Notes: generated by a model not told the origin, from the letters alone. Shown: positions 7,409-16,062, numbered from the stretch's first letter. The stretch is DNA of 24,806 nucleotides from CAYJBH01 sp964370605 (GCA_964370605.1 CAYJJX010000024.1:1-24806); one strand, 5' to 3'. Numbers and translations: made by a program.

Positions 7409-8538
7409 TGAGTAAGATTGTTTTAAAGGACATTAGAAAAAAATATCCAAACGCAAAGGATTATGCGGTCAAAGAATTTAATATGGAAATCGAAGAGGGT
7501 GAATTTATTGTATTCGTCGGCCCGTCCGGTTGCGGAAAATCTACTACGCTTCGCATGATTGCAGGGCTTGAAGAGATCACGGAAGGTGAACTTTGGATCG
7601 ATGGCAAACTCGCAAACGACAAGAGCTCAAAGGACCGTGATATCGCTATGGTGTTCCAGAGCTATGCGCTGTATCCTCACATGAAGGTGAAAGACAATAT
7701 CGGTTATGGCCTCAAACTACGCAAGTACAGCAAAGAGGATATATCAAAACACGTGCAAGAGGTATCGCAGGATCTTGGACTGGAAGAGTATCTCGAGCGC
7801 CTGCCCAAAAATCTTTCGGGTGGACAGCGCCAACGTGTGGCGCTGGGGCGTGCCATGATTCGCAAACCCAAGATGTTTTTGATGGACGAACCGCTCAGTA
7901 ACCTCGATGCTAAACTTCGTGCCTCGACCAGAACCGAAATTGCCCGTTTGCACCGTGAAAAGGGCGTTGTTACCATCTATGTCACCCACGATCAGGTGGA
8001 GGCGATGACCATGGCGGATCGTATCGTCGTAATGTCGATGGGTGAGGTTCAACAGATCGGCTCGCCGAAGGAGTTATACCTTAACCCAATCAATCGTTTT
8101 GTGGCAACCTTTATAGGCCAGCCACCTATGAATATTATCAAGGGTGTCTATAAAGACAAGCGCTTTAAATGCGAGAGCTTTGAAATTGGACTCGCGGCAA
8201 CCGATGTTCAAATATTGGACGACAGTGGATACGACGGAAAAGAAGTTTATATGGGTGTTCGCTCTCAGGCTATTTGTGATGGTGAGCTTTTTAAGGATAC
8301 ATATCCTGACGCGACTATTACGGTAACCCCAGTGAACGTTGAATACCTCGGCGATAGCGTAAGTATCTATTTTGAACCGGAAAAAGGCAATCTTTTTGTG
8401 TCGAGCGTTGCACCAAGGAACGAGATCGTGGTAGATAAGCCGATTGAGTTGACAATAGAAAAGTCGAAGTTATACTTTTTTGATGTAGATACAGAAAAAT
8501 CAATCAAATACGAAGCCAATGCAAAAGCAAATTCGTAA
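7408..8538 (+). CDS. malK: Sugar ABC transporter ATP-binding subunit (MalK/MsmX/UgpC type)
   Basis: This 376-residue ATPase has Walker A GPSGCGKST (residues 38-46), Q-loop in MVFQSYALYPH, signature LSGGQRQR, Walker B MFLMDEPLSNLD and the switch histidine in VTHDQ. After about residue 235 a C-terminal TOBE/OB regulatory region follows, typical of the MalK/UgpC group, where it can receive regulatory contacts. It powers import through MalF/MalG. MsmX-type ATPases of Bacillota often serve several importers, but being encoded within the operon suggests it is mainly dedicated here. The next gene starts inside its last 20 bases. Confidence 0.93.
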   Translation: MSKIVLKDIRKKYPNAKDYAVKEFNMEIEEGEFIVFVGPSGCGKSTTLRMIAGLEEITEGELWIDGKLANDKSSKDRDIAMVFQSYALYPHMKVKDNIGYGLKLRKYSKEDISKHVQEVSQDLGLEEYLERLPKNLSGGQRQRVALGRAMIRKPKMFLMDEPLSNLDAKLRASTRTEIARLHREKGVVTIYVTHDQVEAMTMADRIVVMSMGEVQQIGSPKELYLNPINRFVATFIGQPPMNIIKGVYKDKRFKCESFEIGLAATDVQILDDSGYDGKEVYMGVRSQAICDGELFKDTYPDATITVTPVNVEYLGDSVSIYFEPEKGNLFVSSVAPRNEIVVDKPIELTIEKSKLYFFDVDTEKSIKYEANAKANS

Positions 8539-9127
8539 CCTCGTAATAGGCATTGCCGGTTTTATAATCTTCATCGCTCTTGCGCAGGTTGTGTTGGTAC
8601 AAGCGACAAGGGCGATGGAGTTTGACTATGAGGTGTTTGAACAATATCTCCCGACATTTCAGGAACAAAGCAATGAATATGAGGCGGTGAAAGCCGAGGT
8701 GGAGAATTATATTGAGTTTGTGCTTGCACACGACGAGCCGGAAAGCATCAATCAATCAATATATGAAATTCTTCCGGAAACCGACCTTAATATCTCATAT
8801 GTCAGCTGCAACGATGAGCAACTCCGAGAGGCGGCATATCAGGTGCTGGAACTTGCGAGTGATTACTTTGACAGTGACACCGTTAAGCTTCTCGACACCG
8901 TGTATGCCACGGAGGAGCGAGTTGCCGTTTATCTTGGACAGCCGAGGAGCTACCTCTATTTTGCATTGACGGAAGACAGTGAAAATATGGTCGCTATGAC
9001 CGTCATGCCGACTAAAGACGGTTTTGAAATCATGACGCTATGGGATTTTGAAAACTCGGGTGATGATGTGTTCGTAGTGCATGAAACAAACAGATATTTG
9101 TTTATCTATACAAATCAGGTGTTTTAA
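8519..9127 (+). CDS. Unrecognised single-pass membrane-anchored protein
   Basis: This 202-residue protein is of no family I recognise. Residues 8-28 form one hydrophobic helix after a short basic N-terminus (MQKQIRN). The rest, about 170 residues, is acidic and soluble, with a helical first half (FEQYLPTFQEQ onward) and a beta-like second half (ERVAVYLGQPRSYLYFAL, MVAMTVMPTKDGFEIMTLW). Topology suggests the soluble part lies outside the membrane. It overlaps the ATPase gene by 20 bases and has only a weak ribosome site, so it is probably translationally coupled to it. The pullulanase gene starts 31 bases after its stop. Sitting within the sugar-import operon, it may act with the transporter or at the cell surface, but no function can be claimed. 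Confidence 0.75.
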   Translation: MQKQIRNLVIGIAGFIIFIALAQVVLVQATRAMEFDYEVFEQYLPTFQEQSNEYEAVKAEVENYIEFVLAHDEPESINQSIYEILPETDLNISYVSCNDEQLREAAYQVLELASDYFDSDTVKLLDTVYATEERVAVYLGQPRSYLYFALTEDSENMVAMTVMPTKDGFEIMTLWDFENSGDDVFVVHETNRYLFIYTNQVF

Positions 9128-9158
9128 GAACGTTTTTTTTACGGTTGAGGAAAGAGAC

Positions 9159-11093
9159 ATGAACTTTTATTTTGATGAATATAATATCGTGCAGTCACAG
9201 GGTTTTGAGGGGAAAGCAAGCTTTGTAGATGGCGATAATGAGACGCTTATCATGTTTTTTAACAATACCTGCAAACTGCCGTTTGATATCACGCTGCGCA
9301 AAAAGTATTTTGTGAGAATTGACGATCAACTTTATCAAATTGTATATCGTTTTATCGTTCATTCCAAGCGATTCGAAGAAGAAAATCGATACGATGGCCC
9401 CCTTGGATTTATATACGACAAAGAGTGTACCGAGTTCTATCTCTGGTCGCCTACCGCATATGGAGTTACGCTACTGCTAAAAGACAAAGAGGAACTCCCG
9501 ATGCAGTACACACAACACGGCGTATATTTTGTTCGTGTTGAGGGAGACTGTGAAGGGGTAGGATACTCCTATCTGGTTGAGCATGAGACGCTCGAAGAGA
9601 CGACCGATCCTTATGCCATATCTTCTACGGCGAATTCGCGTTATAACTATGTTATAGATGTTGCTAAGGTGGAAAAAAGCGTGAAAAGTACCGGTGTTGC
9701 CGACAGGCGAGACGCCGTTGTCTATGAAGCTCATGTTTGCGATTTCACGAGTGATACTGAAATTCCGTTTGAGAATCGTGGAAAATTTAAAGGGATGACA
9801 CAAAGAGGCGTGCAGGACAAATATGGGAATAGCGTTGGCTTTGATCATATGCTTCGTCTCGGTGTGACGCATGTCCAACTACTTCCGGTCTATGATTATG
9901 GTTCTATCGATGAGCGGGATTGTAGTGTTGGTTATAACTGGGGTTATGATCCGGTGCAGTTCAATGTTCCGGAAGGAAGATACAGTCTCGATCCTTGCGA
10001 TCCGTATAGACGTCTGAACGAACTGGTAGAACTGGTTAACGCCTTTCACGCCGAAGATATCGGAGTGATCATGGATGTTGTGTACAATCATGTTTTTGAT
10101 GCCGGATCATTTTCATTTGCTAAAGTTGTCCCATACTATTTCTTTCGATACAATTCAGATGAACTTGGCAATGCTTCTTTTTGCGGCAACGAGACCGCTT
10201 CACAGCGATACATGGTGCGTCGCTTTATAGTTGATTCGCTTTGCTATCTCACCAAAACGTTTGGTTTTGACGGATTTCGATTTGACCTGATGGGAATAAT
10301 CGATACCAAGACGATGCAGTTAATAGAGAAAAAGTTGACACATATTGACCGCAATATATACCTTTACGGCGAGGGGTGGACGATGCCGACGGTAATACCG
10401 AGTGATCTGTGTGCAACCCAGAAAAATTATAAAGAGTTTGACAAAATCGGCTTTTTTAATGATGATTTTCGCAATGTGTGCAAACAGCTTATTATCGGGC
10501 ATATAAATTCGCATATTGAGCCGACAATACGCCGCTTGTTGCAAGGGAACGACTATGGCGACCCTTGCAAGAGTATTCAATACATTTCATGTCATGATGA
10601 CTATACTATATTTGATCAGCTATATTACGATTTTGAGGTTGACGACATAATCGATCGAATCAAGCTCGGGTACGTATTTGTGTTTTTCAGTCAAGGCAAT
10701 GTTTTTTTACATGCCGGCTGTGAGATGGGGCGCACTAAACTCGGTGTTAAAAATTCATTTCGTAGCAGTGCCGAGATAAATAAAATAGATTGGTCTTATA
10801 TTGAGAAGAACCGCGTGCTTTGGGAGTTTGTTGCGGAGCTGATACGACTTCGTCAGTCGTCTGATTTTCAACTTTACCGTTCGTCGGAATCGGTGATGTT
10901 GAACACCGAAATAACCCTCAGAGGCGATTGCGTGCACTATCAAAATGGCGAGCTGTTAATCTATATCAATCTGTCAGGCAAGGAAATTGATATAGAGGTC
11001 AACGGACTTCTTTTGTCGAAGGACGGTGTTGAAAAGAACACTGCCTATCATGGCAAAATGAAGATTCATTATTATGCAGCGGTCAGAACATAA
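9159..11093 (+). CDS. pulA: Type I pullulanase (alpha-1,6 debranching, GH13_14), cytoplasmic
   Basis: This 644-residue enzyme has the type I pullulanase signature YNWGYDP at 259-265. The catalytic set is D376 in GFRFDLMG, E405 in LYGEGW and D480 in SCHDDYT. An N-terminal beta-rich part (about 1-190) comes before the barrel and includes the LWSPTAYGVTLLL segment typical of the CBM48-like module. It hydrolyses alpha-1,6 branch points of pullulan or limit dextrins. No signal peptide is present, so debranching should occur in the cytoplasm after import. The start is set at ATG 9159 because GAGGAAAG lies just upstream; the in-frame ATG at 9081 lies inside the previous gene and adds 26 atypical residues. 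The stop is followed by the regulator gene after 40 bases. Confidence 0.92.
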   Translation: MNFYFDEYNIVQSQGFEGKASFVDGDNETLIMFFNNTCKLPFDITLRKKYFVRIDDQLYQIVYRFIVHSKRFEEENRYDGPLGFIYDKECTEFYLWSPTAYGVTLLLKDKEELPMQYTQHGVYFVRVEGDCEGVGYSYLVEHETLEETTDPYAISSTANSRYNYVIDVAKVEKSVKSTGVADRRDAVVYEAHVCDFTSDTEIPFENRGKFKGMTQRGVQDKYGNSVGFDHMLRLGVTHVQLLPVYDYGSIDERDCSVGYNWGYDPVQFNVPEGRYSLDPCDPYRRLNELVELVNAFHAEDIGVIMDVVYNHVFDAGSFSFAKVVPYYFFRYNSDELGNASFCGNETASQRYMVRRFIVDSLCYLTKTFGFDGFRFDLMGIIDTKTMQLIEKKLTHIDRNIYLYGEGWTMPTVIPSDLCATQKNYKEFDKIGFFNDDFRNVCKQLIIGHINSHIEPTIRRLLQGNDYGDPCKSIQYISCHDDYTIFDQLYYDFEVDDIIDRIKLGYVFVFFSQGNVFLHAGCEMGRTKLGVKNSFRSSAEINKIDWSYIEKNRVLWEFVAELIRLRQSSDFQLYRSSESVMLNTEITLRGDCVHYQNGELLIYINLSGKEIDIEVNGLLLSKDGVEKNTAYHGKMKIHYYAAVRT

Positions 11094-11133
11094 AGCGTTA
11101 CTACCCTGCGTGCAGAAAGGATACAGTTTTAAA

Positions 11134-12123
11134 ATGGCTACAATTAATGAGGTGTCGCAAAAGGCGGGTGTTTCAACCTCAACCGTTTCAAAGGTAATAA
11201 ATAACTATCCCAACATAACCGAAAAAACAAGGGCGAAGGTTATGAGGGCTATCAACGAGCTCAATTATGTTCCAAACATGATGGCGTCGGCGCTTTCGTC
11301 AAAAAACTATAATAGAATTGCGGTATGGATTAATTTTAATGAGAGAAGGCAGGCGATCGATGAAGTGAACATGCAGTATATTTATGGTGCATTCAGCAAA
11401 GGTAAGGAACTCGGGATAGATCTGTTGCCGATCTTTTCGCCCATGTTTGAGGATGATGAGATATCCAACCTTGAACACTATCTAAAATCGGAGGGCGTGA
11501 CAGGTGTCGCGGTGTTTGGTTTGAACAAGCATAGTCGGGAATTGCTGACACTTATAGAGAGGCAAGAGTTTTATTTTGTTGTGGTTGACGCTCCTCACAC
11601 AAATGACAAGACGTCCAGTGTTATGGTGGATCATATGCAAGGACAGTATGAGGTTGCGAGTCGGACAATTAAAGGTGAGTTTTGCAAGGAAATACTGTAT
11701 ATAGCAGGAAAAAAAGATGGGTTTGTCACCGATATGCGACTGGAAGGAATGAAAAAGCTCAAAAAGGAGCTGGGTGTCAAGATGAAGGTGTGTTATGGTG
11801 AATTCAGTGAAAAGCAGGCGCGCGAGTTGACATTCAAACATGGCGAAAAGGCAGATGTGATTGTCTGTGCCTCTGACCTTATGGCGATAGGCGCAAAGAA
11901 TGCTCTTAAAGAGATGGATATATTTCGTCCCGTATGCGGATTTGACGGTATCGAGTTGATGGGGTATGCAGGGGAGAGAATGAATACCTGCAAACAGGAC
12001 TTTTTCAACATTTCAGAGGTGGCGATAGAAGAAATGCAGCGGCTGATGCAAGGGAAGAAGGGTCGCGCAAAAAAATTGGAATATGAAATAATCAAGCTGG
12101 ATTATACCGACGTTATATATTAG
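11134..12123 (+). CDS. LacI-family transcriptional regulator of the maltodextrin operon
   Basis: This 329-residue regulator has a LacI helix-turn-helix at residues 1-50, with ATINEVSQKAGVSTSTVSK as the recognition unit and YVPNMMASAL as the hinge helix. A periplasmic-binding-like effector domain follows. The start is ATG 11134 after GAAAGGA at 11115-11121; the in-frame ATG at 11074 overlaps pulA and lacks a ribosome site. It resembles MalR/GalR-type repressors that sense maltose or related sugars. Its position as last gene of the operon suggests autoregulation through the GTAAAACG-type operators near 3473-3653; this link is inferred. Confidence 0.88.
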   Translation: MATINEVSQKAGVSTSTVSKVINNYPNITEKTRAKVMRAINELNYVPNMMASALSSKNYNRIAVWINFNERRQAIDEVNMQYIYGAFSKGKELGIDLLPIFSPMFEDDEISNLEHYLKSEGVTGVAVFGLNKHSRELLTLIERQEFYFVVVDAPHTNDKTSSVMVDHMQGQYEVASRTIKGEFCKEILYIAGKKDGFVTDMRLEGMKKLKKELGVKMKVCYGEFSEKQARELTFKHGEKADVIVCASDLMAIGAKNALKEMDIFRPVCGFDGIELMGYAGERMNTCKQDFFNISEVAIEEMQRLMQGKKGRAKKLEYEIIKLDYTDVIY

Positions 12124-12132
12124 TGTATGTGA

Positions 12133-12169
12133 AAAAGACCTTTTCGGAAGTGTACCGAAAAGGTCTTTT
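12133..12169 (+). terminator. Terminator of the maltodextrin operon, probably bidirectional
   Basis: AAAAGACCTTTTCGG (12133-12147) and CCGAAAAGGTCTTTT (12155-12169) form a perfect 15-bp stem with a 7-base loop. A- and T-rich ends on both sides let it serve the regulator gene (plus) and the URO-D remnant (minus), whose stop is at 12174. Confidence 0.88.
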
Positions 12170-12173
12170 GATG

Positions 12174-13077
12174 CTATGGTTTGAAATTTTTTGCGATGTC
12201 CGCAATCAGGCGGAATTTTTCGATGCTCACACCGGGAGGGCAGCTGTCGCTGTTTGCCAACACAAAGCGCCGACCTTTTGCGGCGGCAAGCAGGTCATGG
12301 ACATATATTTCCAGTTCGCTGAGTGTGCAGTTTAAAAGGAACACAGGCTCAATACCACCGATGATAGCCACATCGTCGGGCAAGACCGTGAAAGCTTCTT
12401 TGATAGTTTGTGGTGGAGCTGTCTTCCCAGAATATGAAAGCCTCGGCAGGACTTTTAAGTGATGCTTCTACCGTTTCAGCATCTTTTGCCCACATAAGCT
12501 TCAAAAGGTCCATAACCTTGTCTTCGTAGTCGTAAAGCATATAGATCAGATTTTCGGTTCCGATCCAGTGTTCTAGTAGTGTCTGGAATGCCGATTTTGC
12601 GAACATGCCGATTGTCGGCACGAGAAGCAAATCGTTTTTGCCGTTGTCGGTGGTCGCCGCATACATGCGGTCGTTTGGAGTGATTTTGGCGCTGTCGATA
12701 AGCGTTTTGAATATTTCAAGCTGCTCCAATGTTTCGATCGGGTGTTTGGTCAAAAACCAGGTGTTTCCACTTTCGACATAGGTGTATTCGGAATATAGCG
12801 TGCCATGAGGAGTTCGGTGTTCAACATATTTTTTTTCACCGACAATTTTTTCCGATACTTCGCACCCCTTGAACTCAAGATCGAACATGGAATGAAAACC
12901 TCGAAGTAATGGGTCGGCGCCGATGGATTGCATAAACGGGAACTGCCCCTGTGCACGAAATTCTTGTGATTGATCTTCCCACCAGTATGCGAGAAAAGGG
13001 GAAAAGGGAACATGGTCAGTCTTTTCACCACGGATAGCGGATAAAATTCGCTGTTTTGAGGAAGATGATGCGCTCAT
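12174..13077 (-). pseudogene. Uroporphyrinogen decarboxylase (URO-D) family protein, broken by an internal deletion
   Basis: The first frame runs from 13077 (MSASSSSKQRILSAIRG) and looks like a URO-D superfamily protein, of the corrinoid methyltransferase-like type rather than haem HemE. It keeps family sense up to FIFWEDSSTTN, then gives a nonsense tail and stops at 12349. The C-terminal part continues in another frame (TIKEAFTVLPDDVAIIGGIEP to NFKP) and stops at 12174. Between these parts the middle barrel segment, roughly 50-70 residues judged by the family, is missing. The frame change lies near 12407-12427. The true start is the second Met, after AAAGGTG at 13083-13089. The product is unlikely to be active. 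A sequencing or assembly error could mimic the frame change but not easily the missing block. Confidence 0.75.
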
Positions 13078-13118
13078 AATAGCACCTTTCATATATCGTA
13101 TGTATAAAACTAATTTTG

Positions 13119-13147
13119 GTTTTACTTTATTTGTTTATGTTTGTCAA
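13119..13147 (-). promoter_or_regulatory. Possible promoter of the URO-D remnant
   Basis: On the minus strand a perfect -35 TTGACA (13147-13142) is followed 17 bases later by a poor -10 TAAAAC (13124-13119). The -35 is convincing, the -10 is not. Confidence 0.4.
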
Positions 13148-13206
13148 CGATGAATTAAACAACATTTATTAATAACACGATTTTATTGAATAATCAACAT
13201 AAAAGC

Positions 13207-13237
13207 AGCCTTTTCGATGACGAGCACCGAAAAGGCT
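13207..13237 (-). terminator. Terminator downstream of the chemotaxis receptor gene
   Basis: AGCCTTTTCG (13207-13216) and CGAAAAGGCT (13228-13237) pair perfectly. It lies 18 bases past the receptor stop codon on the minus strand. The better T-run is on the plus strand, so it may work in both directions. Confidence 0.7.
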
Positions 13238-13254
13238 TTTTGCCATACGGCTTG

Positions 13255-14901
13255 TTACAGTTTGAATTTTTTAACCAGATGATGTAGGGTGTCTGCCTGC
13301 GTGGCAAGCTCTTGGCTTGCTGCAGCACTTTCTTCACTCATCGCAGTGTTGGATTGCACAACGACGGAAATTTGGTTGATGCCGTCCGATATATTGCGAA
13401 TTCCGTTTGCCTGCTCCTCTGTTGCTTTCGCAATCTCGTCAATGGTAGTGACCATCTGATTGACCTTTTGCGCAAGATCTTCAAAGGAAACGTTGGCTTT
13501 GTTTGCAATGCCTTCACCGACCTGAACAGCATTGATAGAGTGTTCGATGAGTTGGGAGGTGTTTTTTGCGGCATCGGAAGATTTTTGAGCGAGATTGCGA
13601 ACCTCTTCGGCAACAACAGCAAATCCTTTTCCTGCCGCACCCGCTCTTGCGGCTTCAACAGCGGCGTTCAGAGCAAGTATGTTTGTTTGGAAGGCTATAT
13701 CATCGATTACCTTGATTACCTTTTCGATATTGTCTGAGGTGCTTGAGATTTCTTGCATCGATTCAAGCATTTTTTGCATGTCGTTTAGAGTAGATTTTGT
13801 AACCTCGCCCGAAATCAAAGCAATTTCATTGACTTTTCTTGTGTTTTCCGAATTGTCTTCGATTTGCAACGAGATATCACGCAGGCTATTCGATAGGTTA
13901 TCGACACTGTTTGCCTGATCAGCTGAGCCGTCGGCAAGAGATTGAGCGCTTGCCGAAACCGTGGTAACGGTTGAAGATATCAAACTGGCAGATGATGAAA
14001 CTTGAGAAAGGGCGCCGCGCACCGAGCGGGTCATTTCATCAACCGAGTGATAGAGTTGCTTCCAATCACCGACAAAAATGTCGGGACTTCCGATGTCGGC
14101 ATTCCATTCGCCTTTTGCAACCTTGCCCAGCAACTCCACAATGACGGTGTTTAGTGAGGACAGGGCGACTCCCATGCCGTTAAAGTTTGCTGCAAGCTGT
14201 CCGATTTCATTGTTTGAGTTAATATCAAGTTGGACATTCATTTTACCTTGTGACATGTTTTGAGCAGCATCCATTACAAGAGCAAGGGGAGCTGCAACGC
14301 CTTTGTCAATCATTATCTTTGCCACTATACAGACAATCAGTATCAGACCGATGCCAACCAACATTGAAATGGTCAGTGCGGTGGAGATGGCGGCATCATT
14401 TGCACTGGCTAAAAGGCCTGCAAAAACGACTCCGACAATTTGACCGTTTTCATCATAGTGCGGAATATAAGAGGTGATATGATTCTCGCCGAGAATCTCC
14501 GCATTGCCGATATAACTTTCCCCTTTGTTTAGAACCAAATCGGCAATCGCAGGATCAAGAGTTGTTCCCACCGCTCTTTCACCGTCAATGATGATGGTTG
14601 TAAATTCTCTCACATCGCCATTAAAGATGGTGAATTCACAGCCGGTAATCTCTTTCAGTCGCTCAAGCACCTCGGTTTTGTCTTCCAGTGCGGAGACTTC
14701 ATGAAGACTGAGTTCATATTCCAATAGATTTGTTCCGGTGACACACTGGTCAGTCAACTCACCGTTGACATTGCTACTTGTTACTATTCCGCTTATTATT
14801 ATCATTACTGTAACAATAACTGTGGTCATAACAGCGATTAAAAGATTGAACTGCATGGACAATTTGCCGGAGTTTTTTTTCTTCCCTGATTTACCAAACA
14901 T
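13255..14901 (-). CDS. Methyl-accepting chemotaxis protein with extracytoplasmic Cache-like sensor
   Basis: This is a 548-residue chemoreceptor. Membrane helix 1 is at about 18-40. A sensor domain at about 42-170 contains LERLKEITGCEFTIF and the HITSYIPHYDENGQIVGVV segment typical of single Cache domains. Membrane helix 2 is at 172-198, then HAMP at about 199-252. The cytoplasmic coiled-coil signalling domain has the conserved tip IDDIAFQTNILALNAAVEAA followed by GKGFAVVAEEVRNLA. It would relay an external ligand signal to CheA/CheW. The ligand is unknown; many such Cache receptors bind small organic acids. The start has GAAAGGAAG upstream. No other chemotaxis gene lies in the window, so it is an orphan receptor. 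Confidence 0.93.
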   Translation of the reverse strand: MFGKSGKKKNSGKLSMQFNLLIAVMTTVIVTVMIIISGIVTSSNVNGELTDQCVTGTNLLEYELSLHEVSALEDKTEVLERLKEITGCEFTIFNGDVREFTTIIIDGERAVGTTLDPAIADLVLNKGESYIGNAEILGENHITSYIPHYDENGQIVGVVFAGLLASANDAAISTALTISMLVGIGLILIVCIVAKIMIDKGVAAPLALVMDAAQNMSQGKMNVQLDINSNNEIGQLAANFNGMGVALSSLNTVIVELLGKVAKGEWNADIGSPDIFVGDWKQLYHSVDEMTRSVRGALSQVSSSASLISSTVTTVSASAQSLADGSADQANSVDNLSNSLRDISLQIEDNSENTRKVNEIALISGEVTKSTLNDMQKMLESMQEISSTSDNIEKVIKVIDDIAFQTNILALNAAVEAARAGAAGKGFAVVAEEVRNLAQKSSDAAKNTSQLIEHSINAVQVGEGIANKANVSFEDLAQKVNQMVTTIDEIAKATEEQANGIRNISDGINQISVVVQSNTAMSEESAAASQELATQADTLHHLVKKFKL

Positions 14902-14941
14902 AGTTAGCTTCCTTTCTTTCTATATGTTGCGTATAACTCAA

Positions 14942-14958
14942 GAAGTGTATTCCACTTC
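14942..14958. repeat. Palindrome upstream of the chemoreceptor gene
   Basis: GAAGTG-TATTC-CACTTC is a perfect 6-bp inverted repeat with a 5-base spacer, about 40-57 bases upstream of the receptor start codon. It may be an operator. No consensus promoter was found in the surrounding bases. Confidence 0.4.
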
Positions 14959-14989
14959 AAATTTACAACATTAAATTTTTCGCAAAAAT

Positions 14990-15030
14990 GCCATGCCAAC
15001 ACAAATGTTTTGTATCTGTACGGGCATGGC
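14990..15030 (-). terminator. Terminator of the MBL-fold gene
   Basis: GCCATGCC (14990-14997) and GGCATGGC (15023-15030) pair perfectly around a 25-base loop. On the minus strand ATTTTTGCG follows. It lies about 100 bases past the MBL gene's stop; nothing else was seen in the 15031-15128 gap. Confidence 0.7.
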
Positions 15031-15128
15031 TTTTATACACTTTCATAACAAGCAATGTTGGTGTGTGTAATTTAACCTTGTCAACACAAAGGCGATATCA
15101 GCTAAAAAGACATCAATGTGCTATGACA

Positions 15129-15767
15129 CTAAAACTCAGAGAAAGGATCAAACCTTTCAAGTTCCATCGTTTCGCCGTATTTTAGCACAATTTTGTTTTC
15201 AAAGGTGAATTCTTCGATCCCTTTGTCAGAATACTGCAATGTTTCCAGTACCGAGTAGTCGTTATGGATTGGTATTGCATAAGAAACCTCCATGACCTCG
15301 GCGCACTCGGTTGCCTCTGCCGGCGACATGGTGGTTTCACCGTCGATCGGAAGAAAAGCATAGTCGATGGCAAGTTGAGATAGTTCCTTTTCCATATCTG
15401 TAGTCTTGACGGTGTCACCGGCACAATATACTTTGATACCGTTTCCGAGTAATAACATAAACCCTGCACCAAGCGTTCTTATCTTTTGATCGTTCAGTGT
15501 TTCATATGAGTTGATAATGACGCCTTTGAAGCCGAAGATGTTATACTGACCGCCGTTTACCGATTCTTCCGGTGTGACAACGAGACAATCTTCTTTTTGT
15601 GTGACAAGTGAAAGGTCGACGCCCTGTTTGCGGTTGTGGGTAAGAAGGATGATGTCGGCCGGGGCGCTGTAATCTCCGGGGAAAAACGGATCGACATAAA
15701 CCACTGTTCCGTTCTTTGCGGTGAACCGAAGACTTCCATGTCCTATGTATAAAACCGATGGTTGCAT
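15129..15767 (-). CDS. MBL-fold (UlaG-like) protein lacking most metal ligands
   Basis: This 212-residue protein has the fold landmarks of the UlaG/UPF0173 branch of metallo-beta-lactamases: GHGSLRF (9-15), VDPFF (25-29), CAGDT (115-119, D118), LPIDGETTMSP (139-149) and IPIHND (165-170, H168). The hallmark HxHxDH metal motif is changed to HNRKQG at 44-49, keeping only the first His. The usual mid-protein His also seems replaced (INSYE near 85-89). Family members are Zn/Mn hydrolases such as L-ascorbate-6-phosphate lactonase; this one may have lost catalysis or bind a different ligand. The frame is intact and has a good promoter and AAAGGAAC ribosome site, so it looks expressed rather than decayed. 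Confidence 0.82.
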   Translation of the reverse strand: MQPSVLYIGHGSLRFTAKNGTVVYVDPFFPGDYSAPADIILLTHNRKQGVDLSLVTQKEDCLVVTPEESVNGGQYNIFGFKGVIINSYETLNDQKIRTLGAGFMLLLGNGIKVYCAGDTVKTTDMEKELSQLAIDYAFLPIDGETTMSPAEATECAEVMEVSYAIPIHNDYSVLETLQYSDKGIEEFTFENKIVLKYGETMELERFDPFSEF

Positions 15768-15800
15768 AGCTCTGTTCCTTTATATATTTGCTCTGGATAA

Positions 15801-15829
15801 ATTTTACCATATATATGGATTTTTTTCAA
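15801..15829 (-). promoter_or_regulatory. Promoter of the MBL-fold gene
   Basis: On the minus strand TTGAAA (15829-15824) and TAAAAT (15806-15801) are 17 bases apart, about 34 bases upstream of the start codon. The rest of the 15830-15996 gap shows no supportable gene. Confidence 0.65.
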
Positions 15830-15996
15830 CAACTAATTTACAAAAACCAATTTCTAAAATACTTTCTTTTGATTTAACTATAAATTGTGTACGACACTGT
15901 ATTTTTAGCCCTTGCAATGCGGTCTGGGCACAACATTTAGTTGTCTTCTCATCAAACTGTCCATAGATAGTGGCAAAAATTTGTAACATCTCACAG

Positions 15997-16025
15997 TTGA
16001 ATAATACTATATATGGTGGTATAAT
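15997..16025 (+). promoter_or_regulatory. Promoter of nrdJ
   Basis: TTGAAT (15997-16002) and TATAAT (16020-16025) are separated by 17 bases. The expected transcription start near 16032 leaves a leader of only about 30 bases, which excludes a cobalamin riboswitch ahead of this B12-dependent enzyme. It also shows that the in-frame ATG at 15970 is upstream of the transcript. Confidence 0.8.
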
Positions 16026-16062
16026 TTTGGAGCAGGACAAAATATTGTTTAAGGAGAAAAGG

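Noticed and set aside
12123..12462. Small plus-strand frames after the LacI regulator gene
   Set aside because: They start after the operon's stop and cross the terminator, opposite the URO-D remnant; shadows of its C-terminal part.
15970..16062. In-frame upstream extension of nrdJ
   Set aside because: ATG 15970 lies upstream of the -35 element; the ribosome site AAGGAG points to ATG 16063.
15830..16062. Cobalamin riboswitch ahead of the B12-dependent reductase
   Set aside because: The promoter leaves a leader of only about 30 bases and no B12-box-like sequence was seen.
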